Of a stretch of DNA of 64,000 nucleotides, positions 1-14,100 are shown in pieces. This DNA comes from Edolisoma coerulescens (Eukaryota > Chordata > Aves > Passeriformes > Campephagidae): contig VWZW01004125.1 of the NCBI GenBank assembly GCA_013397115.1, forward strand, positions 63,347 through 127,346. The letters are read 5' to 3'. Within the stretch, counting starts at the first letter, position 1. The number at the start of each line of letters is the position of its first letter. The position numbers and the translations under genes are program-made. Below the pieces are notes generated by a model, which was given only the letters and a program-made list of their open reading frames with translations, had not been told where the DNA came from and did no database searches.

Positions 1-444
1 AGACCCTGAAAAATCAGGTCATACTTCCTGTTCAGATAATTTTTTTATAGGCAGTATTGTTCTCTTTCAAGGAAAGTATTTAAGTCAGAGAACACTGACA
101 GCATAGGCTGTCAGACATCTGATACACATAATCACTTCTATGGCCTGGTTTCTCTTTTCATCAGTATAGTTTAGGAAACATGACAGATGTAGCTTTTATT
201 TGTTTTCTTGTTTATTTTCATGGCATCAGGGTGAGTTGCCGCCTGCATGAAGATCAATTCAGTGGCCTTAAAAAAACCACACACACAAGATCAAGGTCTC
301 AGATTGTGAGTGGCCTGAACAAAAGGCATGAACCAAGTATTCTGCTATTTTGGAATCATGCATCCCCAGATATCTAAACCTCAAATTTTGTGGAGAATTT
401 CAAAGAAGTGAAACAAAAATATTTATTTGCTCAATGCGTAAATA

Positions 445-499
445 TAGATATATAGATAGATAGATAGATAGATAGATAGGTAGATAGGTAGGTAGGTAT
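445..499. repeat. (GATA)n / (GGTA)n microsatellite
   Basis: About 55 bp of tetranucleotide repeat. It starts as GATA units and changes to GGTA units at the right end (TAGATAGGTAGGTAGGTATG), which suggests a point change spread by slippage. It is likely to be length-polymorphic. Confidence 0.95.
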
Positions 500-3400
500 G
501 TGGCCACCACACTGATGGACAGGCTGAGGAGGTGAAGAGGAGCCAAACCTCAGTGTTGAGCCCTGGTGCTGGCAGGGCCATGCCTCATGAGAGTCCAACG
601 TCTGCAACAGGAGCAAGGAAGCTCTTGCAGGAGCATCTGATAACTGAGCAGTGAGATTTCTCCCGAGGAAGATGAGGATCCAGTTGTGCAAATGGTAGAG
701 AGCTGTATGCTGGGGAAACAGGAGGTTCTTCACACCCTGAGACTCAGACTGGCACTACCCAAAATCTGCATCAGTATTCCGACATTCCGCATCGGCCACA
801 ACCGATGGGAAGCCAGCAAAAAACCACCACAGACACTGTCTGTAGTCAGAGATGACAAATAAGATAAAGAAAATTAAATTTTGAATTAAATCTGTGGCTG
901 GGTCGAAGAAAGATTCACATTTTTCTCTTCAATATTTTATAGAAATGCTCATATCTCAAGAGCCCTTTGGGTTGTTTGAAGACTTTGCATGAATCTTTCT
1001 ATAGCTTCTCCTGTTAAATATTAATAATCCAAACTCTAGCCACATATGAGCACAAGAATACAAACCAAAGCTGACAAAAGATTTTAGCAGGTGGGAGCGG
1101 TACTGACTGATCTTTTTCTTACTGAAATTGGGATTTGGGGGCAAATGCTGACTATTAGACTAAAGAAATGCAGTAAGTATTTAGGAAATATGATCCTTTA
1201 TTTAACCATGAAACAGCTAAGAAAGAGCCAGTGTTATTTTACAATACTTTATCCCAGAATTCACAGAAATGTTTGCAGTGTTTAAGACAGATGCCTCCTT
1301 CTGCTATAAATGTGAAACTTTATTCAGAAAAGAGGTCCAGTTTTTTATTTTAAAGAGATGACACAAAGCAAAGGCTGGCCGTAAGAGCACTGGGTTCCTT
1401 GGGCTGCTTGTTTAAAACAAGGCTTACAGTATAAAGCAAAAATACAAAAATACCTATGTTTGGAGTACAACTTCAGGGAGGACAGGGAACAGTGGGATCA
1501 CTTCTAGTGTTGTTCCCTCTTTATATGTCTCTTCAACAATGTAGTAAGGAAAATCTCTAGTAAAGATATCCTATATAATTTCTCTTTCTTGAGCAGCCAA
1601 AGGAACCATTTTTCATCATAGCTTCCCAGATTGTCAACATTCCTTATTAAGTAAGTTGAGACAAGGAGAGATATTTACCATGATCCTACTCTTTTAGATT
1701 CCAAATAATTTGTTTATCACATAATCATTTCTGGCTGAAAAAAAAAATTAGATGTTGAAATTAAATAATTTTGAATATAGCATGGTGAATATAAAGGGAC
1801 ACTTTGATCACCAGCTGACACAATGGATTGTCTCTCTGAGAATAATTTGGGTATTAGGCTTATATATGCTTCCTCGCCATCAGGCCTATAATAAGTTAAG
1901 CTACTTAATATAATTAGCTTCCAAAATGGAATTTACTGAATCAGAGTAGTCGGGAGAAAATGAGGAAATAAAGTTTTCTTTACTACTGAATACTACAAAT
2001 CCTGTGTTTCATTTTGGCTATGAGAATCTGAGTTTTGTCTTGTTTTAATTTATGACACAAAAGAGAAGTCACATAAACACTGTCTTCAGATGACAGTTCA
2101 AGTGACAGAGTTTAAGAAGCTCAGGTTTAGATCTGGGTTATGGGAAAATAGTTCACACAGTACATCAGCTCTACCAAAAGCATTGTACAGAGATTGAAGG
2201 CTGTCAGAGTCAAGGTTCCTGAGTCGAGGTCCATGTCCTCTCAATCCACAGAGGTAAATCTGAGACCAGGCTTTTAGACCTGGTTTAGTGTGAACCAGGA
2301 TTCTGTTGTCTGCCTGCCTTTCCACAGATAGGTCAAGAGCCTGGCTCTCCCTGTGTCCCCAAGGAAGCAACCTTCTCTTCACAGAAAGACTGACAAAGGT
2401 TCATCATGATAAAATTTCAGAGAGTCCAGACATGAAATTTCTTTAATGTAAAGAAAAGTAAAAGACTTTCAGGACTGAAAATCAGAAAAAAAAAAAACCC
2501 AAAAAACAACAAGAGGAACATCATTAACTATAGCCACTTCCATTGGCAGCACTGGTATTAATTAATGTTGCCAAAATATGAAACTGTAGTCATCAAAAAG
2601 TTGCAAACAGCTTCAGTGTAGGCAATGCCCCATTCAGCTGAGTTTTTAGTGGTTTAACCTTCATGCAGCATAAACATTCAACTAAACCATTAAGTGATGT
2701 TCCGGTTAGTGAGGATCCAAAACAGGAGGAAGAAGTTGGCTTCTTTCCTAGTTTTATGGAGAAGGTAGCCTTTGACATGGAAAGGATGGGGCAGACCTGC
2801 ACTGGGAAGGAATTTAGCTGTGGGGACATCAGCTGAGCTGCGCAGGTCAGGGACGAGGAAGGATATTTTGTCTTCTTTTGAAGAAAAGAGATAAAACTAA
2901 CAGGAACACAAACTTGTGGAATCCCAGGAAAGAAAGATTTATGAAAATATAAGCCATGTTTTACTTAGAATTAAGCTTCTGCAATTATTCACTCCCTGCT
3001 TAAACTGTGTGAAGAATTATGCCAATTAAATAGAATACACTGTAAGACAGAACTTTCCTGTCACAGTCTTTTATCTGGGGGCTGCTTGTGGCAGCAGCAC
3101 TTCAGGTACTTGCACATTTTAAAAAAACTTTTGTTTATTTGTTCTTTATTTCAGTCTCAGCAATCTTCAGTTGAGGGCAAGTGGGAGGTCAAGGATACAT
3201 AGATGCATAATGATCACAAGCTTCCAGGAAAGCATCAACTTTGTCGCTTTTTCTGGGGAAGGCAGAAAACAATCCTTTATTTTTACCAAGCCAGATATAA
3301 TTATTGCAGTTCTGCTTGTGCAGTTTTATTGGAGATTCTTTTGAAAATCTCAATAGGAAGGAGAAGAAAAGATGGCTTTTCCCCAGAAGCTAGGAGAACC

Positions 3401-5587
3401 TGAAAAACCCTGCATAAAAAGGAATGCACTGTTCAAGAGAAGTCTGCAAGCTGGCCTCTCACCTCTTTGAGCCTAAGTTGGTTGCAGAGAAACAAAAAAA
3501 TAGTGGTCCTTGAAAACTCAGAAGAGTTCAGATGATTACACCAGTTCTGCCCACCTTCCACAATTTCAGACTTCTTGGCAAGAACAGCCTCCTTGGAAAT
3601 GAGCTCCCATGGGAGTTATGCCAATCTGCATGGCCAAGTGACCTATGTGCCCTGCCTGTGGGTGTGACACACCTCAGCAGTACTACCTCTGACCTCTCCT
3701 CTCCACCAAGCAGCTGAGATCTGCTCCTTGAGCATCCTCACACTTGTGACCACTTTGGCTGTGGCCTCGACACAAGTGTGGGGTGTATTCACTGTGCTAA
3801 TCCTGCATGAGTTCAGGCACATCCTAGTCCCCTCTACAGTAATCCCTGCACAGTGTGGTATATAACTCAGTGAATCCTGAAAAGCAGGAACAAGACGCTT
3901 TGATGTATGGAAAAAGGTCTTGAGAACAAATCATCCACATGAATTAGTCTCTTACATTTAGAGGCTCATCACCAGGTGAGACACCAGTCACGTCTGGACT
4001 TTAGCTGACTACCTTCCTTGAGGGAAGATGAACTTTAGCCTCTGTCAGGGTCCTCATATTCTCCCCTGCTTCTGATCTTTGGACCATGAAGACTTGAGTT
4101 CCTCCAGGTTCAAACGGAAACAGGAAAATAATCTAGAGGCCTTTTTCCCCCCTTTTCTGCTTGTGTCCTCAGACTTCTTGGTGATTTAAGCCAACAGAGT
4201 CATGTGGCAAACAATTTTACAGTGCTAATACACAGATACATGGCAATCCCCAGCTCATGAGGGTGTATGTGCCACAAAACACAGTTTTACTATTATTTTC
4301 CCTGCCATCATTTTTGCAGAATGCTTTGGCTGTAAAGGAAGATTATAGACAATATTAAAATTAAACAACAACAAAATTAAAATCATGCTGCAGAACTAGA
4401 GGAAGGAGGAAAAAAATTGCCTGAGTAGGATTGTTAAGGTTAAACAAGGATATCGCTAGTTGCCCTCCAAGTGAGTGCCCCCCAAGACATCCACAGAGCT
4501 ATACCATCTTTTGTTTAAACCACTTATCATTGCCCTGAACAGTAATTTATTCCTGGATTGGCTGAAATATTAAGTCCCTGGTGTCACCACTGTGATGTTT
4601 AGGCAGAACATACTGCAAATGCAGAAGAACTGCTTGTGTGTGCAGGTCTGAGTGTCAGAAGTGCTGAAGAGGGTTTTATGAGAGGCATGCAACTCTATCA
4701 ATCTAGAGTGAAGCAGGGTACAATTCACTGTGACAGGGCTTCACCTGGCCCAGGGAGCTGATCCATGAATCAGCCTTGCTGGTGATGGGTTTCCTTAGGC
4801 TATGAGCTCTACTCATCTTTTCACCAGGGGAGTCTCTTCCAACACCGGTACTCATGTTTTTCATTTTACTTTGCATGGTCAGCCTAGGCAAGCCTTTCTA
4901 GACCCAGACCCTCCTGGTCTTCTAACACTCATTTTGGTGAGAAGTGTCCTAGAAATGCCTCTAGAAATCCTAGAGGGAGTGTCTTGGGGCAAGAGATAAA
5001 GCTTTATGAGAGCTTTAAGGGGGCTTGCAGAGTGTTCAGTTTTTTCTGGGGATCATCATTTCCTCTGCCTTCCACCATCCATAAGCCAGGTTTGGGGTGA
5101 TGCCTTTTCAGTCCTAAAATCACAACTCAAACAAGATTAAAATGATAAAAAGCAGTTACCATTTATTGAAGGTCTTCCAGGTGCATTATGGCAGAGTACA
5201 CATATGATACAAGGCTCCAACGCTTTTATAAGTTTAGCAAATCAACATAATTGACAAGAATCCCCAGTTAGAAGTACAGTTATTGAGGTAATTCCCTCTC
5301 TTGGTTCAGCCCCCTACTGAAGCCTTCCCCTTGCTTCTAGCCCCACATTGTTTATATCTAAATACACGGAAAAGTGACATGGCCTTATTCAATGAAGAAG
5401 CAAGATTAGAATAGGATTCCAGGAATGTGTTTGTCCAACAAAGTACTAAAGTTAGGAAAGAAACTATATAACTATTCAATAATAGTTTACAGACCTATGA
5501 ATATATGAAAAATATATAAAAAGCAAAAATCTTTTGGCATCAAGAGAAAACTCACAACTTTTTTTTTTGTCAAAAGCAATTGTTTAA
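500..5587. other. Unannotated intergenic stretch
   Basis: AT-rich single-copy-looking DNA with no recognised gene or repeat. The longest open frame is 94 codons (2098-2382, minus) and has no recognisable domain. Short A-runs occur near 2488-2510. Confidence 0.5.
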
Positions 5588-5618
5588 ACACACACACACA
5601 CATACAAATGCACACACA
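5588..5618. repeat. Short interrupted (CA)n microsatellite
   Basis: An alternating CA run of about 16 bp, then CATACAAATG, then a second short CACACACA run. The interruption makes it a decayed dinucleotide repeat. Confidence 0.8.
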
Positions 5619-5808
5619 ACTCCTCAGGCCCTTTTCCCTGGTTGTTACAGGTAATGCATGTCCAGGTGATGTGAGTGGCAAAGCATTTTGGCTAGAAGAC
5701 AGGAGCACAGCATTTCACTAATCTGTTCAGGTTATTTAAGGGCCTCCCCAGAATTGTACCTGAGCCACTCAATGACTGCAAGTGGTTCTGTTTTACAATA
5801 CTCCTGTG

Positions 5809-6564
5809 TGTCATGGTTTCTACACTGGGCAAACACCAGGCACCCATGACAGCCACTACTTGCCCTCCCCTGCTACAGCTGGGCAGAGGAGAGAAAAAAA
5901 ATATAAAACGAAGGGTTCATGAGTTGAGATAAGGACTGGGAGAAAACACTCCAAGGGCAAAACAGGCTCAGCTTAGAAGTACAAAGTGAATTTATACCTA
6001 ACGAAGTCAGAGGAGGATAATAAGAAGTAAAATAAGCCCTTAAAAACCCCTGTTTTCCCCCAACCCCTCCCTCCTTCCCACTGACAGTGCAGGGAGACAG
6101 GGNATCCACCTGCTCTGGTGTGGGCACCTCCCCACGGGCTGCGGGTGGATCTCTGCATTCCCTGTGGATCCCCATGGGCTGCAGGGGGACAGCTGCTTCA
6201 CCATGGTCATCACCACAGCCTGCAGAGGAATCTTGGCTCTGGCGTCCGGAGCACCTCCTCCTCCTCCTTCTCCACTGACCTTGGTGTCTCCATGTTGTTT
6301 CCCTCACATGTTCTCACCTCATCCTCTTCTCTGGCTAGAAAAAAACTGTGCCCCACTTTGTTTTGATTTTCTTCTTAAATATGTTATCACAGAGGTGTTA
6401 CCATCATCTCTAATTGTCCCAGCCTTGGCCAGTGGCATGTCCATCTTCAGAGCCATCAGGGATTGGCTCTGCTGGACATGGTGGAAGCTTCCAGCAGCTT
6501 CTCACAGAAGCCATCTCTGTGGCCCCCCCACTACCAAAAAATCAGACCGTGCAAAACCAACACA
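5809..6564 (-). mobile_element. Solo LTR, family A (endogenous retrovirus), minus strand
   Basis: On the minus strand it runs from TGTGTTGGTTTTGCACGG (6564) to CCATGACA (5809), so it has TG...CA ends. It aligns by eye with the plus-strand copies ending at 47063 and 54392: all share the CTGTTTTGCCC block and the following (T)CCTTATCTCAA or similar block near the 3' end. The repeated CTGCAGCCC/CCATGGG motifs in its middle are also typical of this avian LTR family. I think the family is class III (ERVL-like) but am not certain. One base (6103) is N. No target-site duplication is evident. The open frames in it, up to 233 codons, are not retroviral genes. Confidence 0.75.
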
Positions 6565-8943
6565 CCATAGTACAGAGAAATGCCATCCCTGCCAGGGATG
6601 GCAAGGATTAATTGTTGAAAATCACAGCTGCAGCAGAGTTATGAGAAATAGTAAAGCACATTCCAGGAGATTGTCCTATTCATTCAACTATCCTATTAAA
6701 AATCACATATTTGGAGAGGAAAATGAGAGTAAAATAATGAGGGAAGGATATATTAAAAAAAGAAAGGGACCACAGGAAAGAAAGATTTATCATCAACTGA
6801 TTTTACTGTGTAACCAGGCAATTGCTTTCCATTTTGCCTGCTTGAGAGTGTCCCCTGATGCATAGCTAAACTGGCATTTGGGGCATGTTTTCATATTTCA
6901 TTACTGCTGCTGTGAATGTGGGATATTTGGGAATGCAAAGTGCTACTTGATGAGGGAGAAACACCTGACACAGAGGACAGTGAGACAAAAACCTCTGGTT
7001 ACTCTTTTGAGAACATGTCCTGTAAACAGGTTAAGCACTGATACCTGGGCAGCTGCTTCTGAACACTGTGAGCATATATAGCTCCAGGCACTGCTTAAAT
7101 CAAACTGAGGCACTGGGACACAGGTTTTTGTTCTGGGGAAATGGCTCACAGCTTCAGGCACATGGGTTTCAGAAACTAGGCCAATTCAAATTGAACACAA
7201 AAAAAAAAAAACAGAACAGAAAAATAAGAAAAGGAAAACCAACCATTCTGCAAAGTGAACTAGTGCCACAGTCCCTTGGGTATCTCATAAATAGGGTTAT
7301 CAGCAGACACCTTTGAAACTCAAGCAAAAGCCGTGTTTAAATAACTATATTAATTATACTTCTCACGACTGTTCCTGCTCCCATTTAAACCAAGTTTTCT
7401 TTTGCAACAAACCCTGAAAATCTAGACATTTAACTACCATCTCCCAAGACAACACTATTATTACAATATAAGAAAAGCAGATTTAGAGAGCTAATAATAA
7501 TGTATAGATTATGTTTTCTTGAGCAAAAAGAATAACTTCATAATATATTGCTCGCAATAAAAAATAAGTTTCCAATTTTGTGCAGCAGTATTAAAGAGAA
7601 TAAAAGGAGAGAGAATAAAAGCAATCATGTGAGATTAAGATTCTTCTGAATCATGGCAGAGAAGATAGAATGCATCTCCTGAATAAACAAATTATGTTAC
7701 AGGCAGCAAAATGATCAGGCAATCTTCAGTGATGCCTGCCTCTAACAGTTCTCCATATGACTCCTTGTGGGCAGGCCCAGGGGAGAACAACTGATGGCAG
7801 AGTGGTTATTTCAGCTTCCCAGGTTATTATTCCACAGCCTTTCCTGGAGTGCGGGGATATTAACTATTCCACGTCTTCTCTGCTGCAGAGAAATTAGGCT
7901 TCACATCACCATGTGTAACAAATAATTTCTTATTACAAAAGCTTATTTGATCTGAAATGCTGAGAAATAGCATGCAGAAGAGAAAGGATTAGTGTATTAC
8001 TGCTGGGGGAATGATAAATGTCAAATAATTGATGTAAAATAAGATTGCCATCAAGAAAGCAATGCAATAACCGTGGATTCTCATAGATGAAAGACCAAGG
8101 TGAGAGCTCTGCATGTTGCAGTGAGAGTATTTTCACCAATTTTGGTGGATTCTGCCATTTTCCTGTGCAGATCAGGATAGAGCCCTCAACAGGGTAGCAC
8201 AAGCCAGTGTTACCAGGGCTGGGCCATTCTGCTCTTTGGCTAATACTGCCTCTTAGGAGCCAGTTCTTTAATTAACACACATTTTGCCCCATAATGGAAA
8301 CAGTTTGCGAAGGCCCTGGGCTCTGGAGGAATTTGCAGCAGGTTGCCTCAAGGAAGTTGTCTTCTCTGAGATGGCAAGAAAACTCATGTCCATAGTGCTG
8401 ACACCTGCCAGTCTGCATGTGCTTTCCCAAGCCCCTCCTGAAGCCACCAGCAACCCAATAGTGACTCCACCTTCATGCCTTTGAATGCCTCAACCTTGAC
8501 TTAATACTCCAGTCTGCTTAGGAGAGCAAGGAATAGATCAGAAACACTCAGAGGGGTCCATGTTGCTGAGACACGACCTAAGTAGGATGGGGAACCTGGA
8601 GGATTTCTGGTCTTGGAGCAATGGCCCAGCGCCAGGGTAAGAGGAGGTGGGAGAAATGAAGGACCTCTCTGAGGATGGGGTGCCATGTGGGAACAGGAGC
8701 ACCACCAGAAGCACAAGCAGGCAGCCCCAGCTGTCTGTAGTGCCAGAGAGAAATGTTGGCCCCAGAGCTATTACGGATCAGGGCTAAGGAGATGAGCACC
8801 ACACTACCAGCCTGCCCTGCATGCCAAAAACTTTTGTCCTTGAGTGCCTAGTCAAGGAAAGCTTCATTAGCAGTTTGTTTCTAAGAATCTCTGCTATCCT
8901 AGAAACATTATGAGGAATCCATATTTTAAAAAAAATTAAAAAG
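6565..8943. other. Unannotated intergenic stretch
   Basis: No gene or known repeat recognised. A-rich tracts lie at 7199-7211, and the 7300-7640 part is strongly AT-rich. Open frames are short and without domains. Confidence 0.5.
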
Positions 8944-9059
8944 AAGGTTCTGAAATACCAGCTTTCTCTTTAAAATGCAGAGAGGTGACACGACCTCAAA
9001 AAAGGTTCTGAAATACTAACTTTCTCTTTAAAACGCATGGAGGTGACAGAACCTCATGC
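8944..9059. repeat. Two-copy 58-bp tandem duplication
   Basis: AAGGTTCTGAAATAC begins at 8944 and again at 9002, giving a 58-bp period. The units share TTTCTCTTTAAAA and GGTGACA-CCTCA blocks and differ at about seven positions, so the duplication is old rather than an assembly artefact. Confidence 0.9.
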
Positions 9060-9723
9060 TTATGTGGCATTGACAGAAATATCTATCCTTCTTTTCATCA
9101 GCTGCAAAATTCTTTCTTTTGCCAGGCTCTGCAGAGATCCCGAAATGCACCATTGTTATTAAGTGACAAGAACAGGGTCAAGCATGAGAGAAGTTTTTCA
9201 TCCTCTAAATTTCAGAAGTGTTTTTTTAAAGTCATGGAGCTAACTGTCCCTCCTAGAAAGATTACTAAAATAAATGTACTGGGTTTTTATTCTGAGCTGG
9301 GAGGTAGACTGTGCTGTACAGCATCTGTTCCCTGCCCTACAAAAGGCACTCCTTACATGCCTCTATGGCAGGCAAGGCTTGCCCATGCCCACTTACAACA
9401 CAGAACTTCTGTTAGGAACTTCTATTTAGTCTCGGAATTTCTCCAAAATTTCATACAACAGAGAAACAGCAGCTGTCTAGAGGTAACGACATAACATCTT
9501 GCCCTTTGGAAAATACCAGCTAATAAGAATGTATGTACTCTTTGAAAAATGTTAAGAGAATATTCTTTTTATTAAGAAAAAAAGATATTAAATATACAAT
9601 AATTATATTTAAATCCCTATATTATGCTTGTAGTGGTGCCTTAATTTGTATTTGGGGACAAGATCTCATCTGTCATATCAAGTCAAAGCCACTGGAGGCT
9701 GAGCTGGCTCTGGAAGAAGACAT

Positions 9724-9776
9724 CATAGAACCACAGAATAGCCTGGGTTGGGATGGACCTTAAAGATCATCTGCTT
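9724..9776 (-). mobile_element. CR1 LINE 3'-end fragment
   Basis: CATAGAACCACAGAATAGCC followed by GGTTGGGATGGACCTTAAAGATCATC is the reverse complement of a CR1 3' end. Only about 50 bp remain. Confidence 0.85.
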
Positions 9777-10055
9777 CAAATAACCATGGGAATCTGAACT
9801 GCAAACAACACAGGTATCTCTCCAGAGGAAAAGAGGGATTTTATCTACTCCGGTACTTGCCTTTTTCTCTGGCACCACTGAGCCTCACTAAACTCACAGC
9901 ACTGGGAATGGGGAGCTTACACCAAAAAATAGCAGCAACAAATTGCTGTTAGTGACAACAAACACAGTCCTTTATTTCTGAAATTCTGTGAGAGTTCTTA
10001 GTTATTTTTTTTTTGCCGTTTTCACTAGAAGAGCCAAACAACCTTTAAGGTAATG

Positions 10056-11106
10056 AATCACAGAATCATAGAATGACCTGGCTTGGATGTGGCCTTAAAG
10101 CTCATCTTGTTCCGATCCCCCTGCCATGGGCAAGGACACTTTCCACCAGACCAGGTTGCTCCTAATGTCCAATCTAAACCTACTGTTTGTCAGTTTGAAG
10201 CCATTCCCCCTTGTTCTGTCACTCCAGGCTCTTGTAAATAGTATCCATCTTTCCTGTTGGCTCCCTTCAGGTACTGGAAGGCCACAATGAGGTCACCCCA
10301 AAGCCTTCTCTTCTCCAGGCTGAACAATCCAAATTCTCCCAGCCATTCCTCATAGGAGAGATGTTCCATCCTTCTGATCTATCTAATGGCCTCCTCTGGA
10401 CTGGCTCCAACAGGTCCATGTCCTTCCTGTGCTGGGACCCCAGAGCTGGATGCAGCATTGCAGGTGGGGTCTCACCAGAGCAGAGCAGAGGGGTAGAATC
10501 CCCTCCCTCCCCTGCTGCCCACAGGGCTTTGGATGCAGCCCAGCCCACAGGGGGTTTCTGGGCTCCCAATGCACACACCTGGTGCATATCCAGCCTCTCA
10601 CCCACCAGCACCCCCAAGTCCTTCTTGTAGGGCTGCTCTGGATCTGTTCATCCCCAGCTTGGATTGATACGAGGGGTTGCCCTGACCCAGGTGCAGCACC
10701 TTCCACTTGGTTTGTTAAATCTCATGAAATTCCCATGGGCCATTTCTTGAGCTCATCCACATCCTGCTGGATGACATTCCATCCTTCATGTGTGCTACAT
10801 GCACCACTCAAGTTGGTGTTATCAACAAATTTGCTGGGGGTGCACTCGATCCCTTTGTCTGTCATTAACGAAGATATTAAACAGCACTGGTCCTAGTACA
10901 GATTCCTGAGGGATACCACTGGTCACTGATGTCCCCTGGGACTCTCAGCCATTGACTACCACCCTCTGAATGTGACCATCCAGCCTCTTTTTTATCCATC
11001 TAACAGTCCACCCACTGAATCCATCTCTCTCCAATTTAGAAAGAAGGATGTTGTGGGGGACCAAGTCAAAGGCCTTACAGAGGTCGAGATGAATGACATT
11101 CAACTT
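10056..11106 (-). mobile_element. CR1 LINE, 5'-truncated, with remnant of ORF2 (young subfamily)
   Basis: Read on the minus strand this is the 3' kilobase of a CR1 LINE. It starts inside the reverse transcriptase region and ends at AATCACAGAATCATAG-type sequence near 10056. Conceptual translation shows the CR1 ORF2 C-terminal signature in two frames: first GVLVGERLDMHQVCALGAQK, then CSALVRPHLQCCIQLWGP. The frame breaks between them, so no functional protein is made. It is almost identical in its middle part to the plus-strand copy at 58679-59558, including the same frame break. CR1 moves by target-primed reverse transcription and is usually 5'-truncated, as here. Confidence 0.95.
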
Positions 11107-14100
11107 TTGTCCTAGCTTGGGTCTTTTTAGGTTTGTGTCTGCTATCTCCCCAAAAGAGGAAAGGGCTCTGCCTTGGAGAGTAATGTAAGAGCAATGTACA
11201 GAGTTTCCTTGACTTTCTGAGAAGCATTTATAAATGTTAGACAGTGCGTGTGAAGCAGTACCACTTTCCTTTGGGGTGTAACTACAATATAAGGTCCTGA
11301 AACGTCATACAGTTACTTCCACACTGGAAGAACACTGCATTGTAGCTAAATGAGGCATTCACATGCCAATAGAAGCCCTAATTATACGTTGGTGAGTGGA
11401 GAAAGGATGAAAAATATCTGTTACTAAAGCAGTTATTAACATAAAATAGGAATGTTTCAGCTCAAGATGAAGCATGAAATCAGAAAGAAGATACTTGATG
11501 GCATGGAGAACTGAATGCTGCATGATGGGTAGCCCCGAAATCATAGTGGTCTCTGATTCACAAAAGAGGAAGGCTCTTTTCCAGAGCCGATGTGTTGGAT
11601 AAGGTTTCTTAGGGAGTATGCCACCACTTGGGCTTGGGCACCCATATGCTAACTGTCCAGTGACAGGAAACGAGCATAGGTCTCACCGTATAATATTTCC
11701 ACCTGCAAAGGTTTTTTAGGGTGTTGAGCTTGCTTTGATGTGACACAATGAAGGACTGTATCCGTAGATGATCCAGTCACCTTTTGCTGGGATTTCACCT
11801 GTCAGAGCATTCACATTCCTCTCTGCTCACCTTCTGGAGAGGAGAAATTACACTCAGATCAGAAGAGCTGGGGTCAAGGGACTTTTACTCTGGTACTCAT
11901 ACTTTAGCTCAACTGGCAGCTTTCAGAGGAGAGGGAGAGGGAACTGATGTGGGAAAATCAACTATGGACATAAAAAGACAATTTGCCAAACTGCCTGCTG
12001 ATTCAGTCTCATTAACCTCACATTTCTGTCAATGTTTCATGAAAAAGCTGGCATATCCCAGCTGGATAAGAGGTGCCAGCTGCCAGGGACGGAGGCAGTC
12101 CAACAAGCGGGGCTGGCGTGGGCACCCATGGTGTGCGACGGCCACGCAGACTCGCCCCACCATATCCCTAAGCCCCAGAGGCCCTAGTGCAAGGCTCCTC
12201 ACCAAACACCAGTGACACCGTCACAGGGTGTGAGGCACTCAGTGCTGTGCTCTGTTGCAACCGTGCAGCCATCAGGATCCATCCCGTTCACTGCATAAAT
12301 ATTGAAATTGAAGCTTTGGTTCAAGTTTAGATGCAAAAGGAGCTCTTCCTTTCTTCAGCTCAGCTTACTTTAAAAGACTGTGTCTTCACTCAGTGAAAAA
12401 TGGGAATTTGCCTATGTTTTTTAATCTGTGAGATGGCTGATTATTCCACTGAAAAATTTTGTGTGTGGGAGTAATTACTGTTGATGCAAAGTGTGGTTCA
12501 GGAAAAGGAAGCTGCTGTCAGTATTATAAGAAACAACTCTGACTTTTATTTCCACTTAATTTTGCACTAGGACTGGTTATTAGCTTAGCCTGTGGTAAAA
12601 CAACTTACTTTTTCCCTCCTTTTTTTCATCAACATTTATTTTAGCCTGGAGATTTCCCGAACAGATGTATTACACAATAAATCTCAGTTTTCTGGAAAGC
12701 TCTGCGAAGATACAGAAAATGGCCTTCAGAGACAAAATTAATTTACCACAAAGAGCAGACAATCTCCTCTGAGCTGAAGACCCCTCTGCCCCTTCCCAGA
12801 CCCATCAGTTCTGTGGGATGTGCAGGCAGACATGTGGCAGGACTTCCTGCCTCTGAGTCTTGCATGGTGCCTCAATGGGTCTGCTGCAAATTCCCAGGAA
12901 AACTATGGAAGATCCTCAAAATCTGACTTGGATGAACCCTCTGGTGGATAAGGAAGACAAAAGGAAAAAACTATGAAAGCTTGGAGATGAGTTCATCTCA
13001 GCTCAATCTGGCCACAAATCCAAAGTAGGTGGAAAGGTTTACTGTATTTAGTGATTTAATTACTTTTACCTTCAGGTGTTGAAAGTTTATTCAGCATTGA
13101 ACAATCACAAAAAATACAGGGGAAAAAAAAAATCCCTTATTTTCCCCAAACCACAGTCCAACAGTTCATTTCTGGGTAAACAAACCAAATGAAACTGTCC
13201 TTTTCAACTGGTATTCACCCTTCATTTATCAAAAGACAACCTTCTTGTGGACTGTCTGTTGGGTAACCTACAGGATCAAGTACAAAGTGATGGTCTTAAA
13301 TTCCTTCTGGTCTTGACAACACCCCTGCAGCGTGACAGGGCTAACAACCCTTCCTCCCACTAAGGGCCTTAGGGCAGGTTGTGTGGCCTGCAGTCATCAC
13401 AACAACAGATTCTGTGGCATGGTCTTGGAAAAGGGTTTAGATAGTTTCTGTATCACACTGCAGTCCAGGAAAAAATTAAATTTCAAGATCAGAGCCAAGC
13501 TCAGAAATATTAAACAGGTCATAGGAAACATGTTAGTTGCCAGTGGAGCCAAATATACCTTGAGGGTATCTCATTTCCATGCTAGTGGATGCCAGGGGCA
13601 GTGGTCCCAGCACGTGGTGCAGTGTCCACAGAGCCTCTGCAGAACTCCCATCGTGGGCCTGACTGTCCTGTCCTCTCTGCCACCCTGCCAGGGGTACAGC
13701 ATGTGGAAATCACACTTCCACATTGTGATGCAGACCTCACCTGAAGTCTTGTTGGCACACTTCAATGAATGATGCTAGCTAGAGACTTCCACCTGTCAGT
13801 CTTGTAGTCAATATTACTGTGGGCAGATCTGAACATTTTGTCATGTCTGATTACATTTCCAAGTCCAAGTCTTTACTCAGACCCTAACTAGAGGCTGAGT
13901 AATTTTCTTCCTGAATTACATAGACTACCAAATCATATGTAAAGGAAACCACTGGGAAAAGAAAATGTATTTTTGATTGCATTGTCTCTAATAAATAGAG
14001 ACTGTGAAAAGGTATTATGCTCAGTATCAATTATTCATATTTCCAACAAGTAACTGACACATCCTCAAGTTACAACTTCCATCCATACTGGCTATAAAAT

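Noticed and set aside
6164..6865. 233-codon open frame, plus strand
   Set aside because: It lies antisense across the family A LTR and runs into unrelated flank; proline/serine-rich low-complexity translation, no domain.
10267..10896. Overlapping open frames on both strands
   Set aside because: Both are translations of the CR1 fragment; only the minus-strand frames correspond to degraded ORF2.
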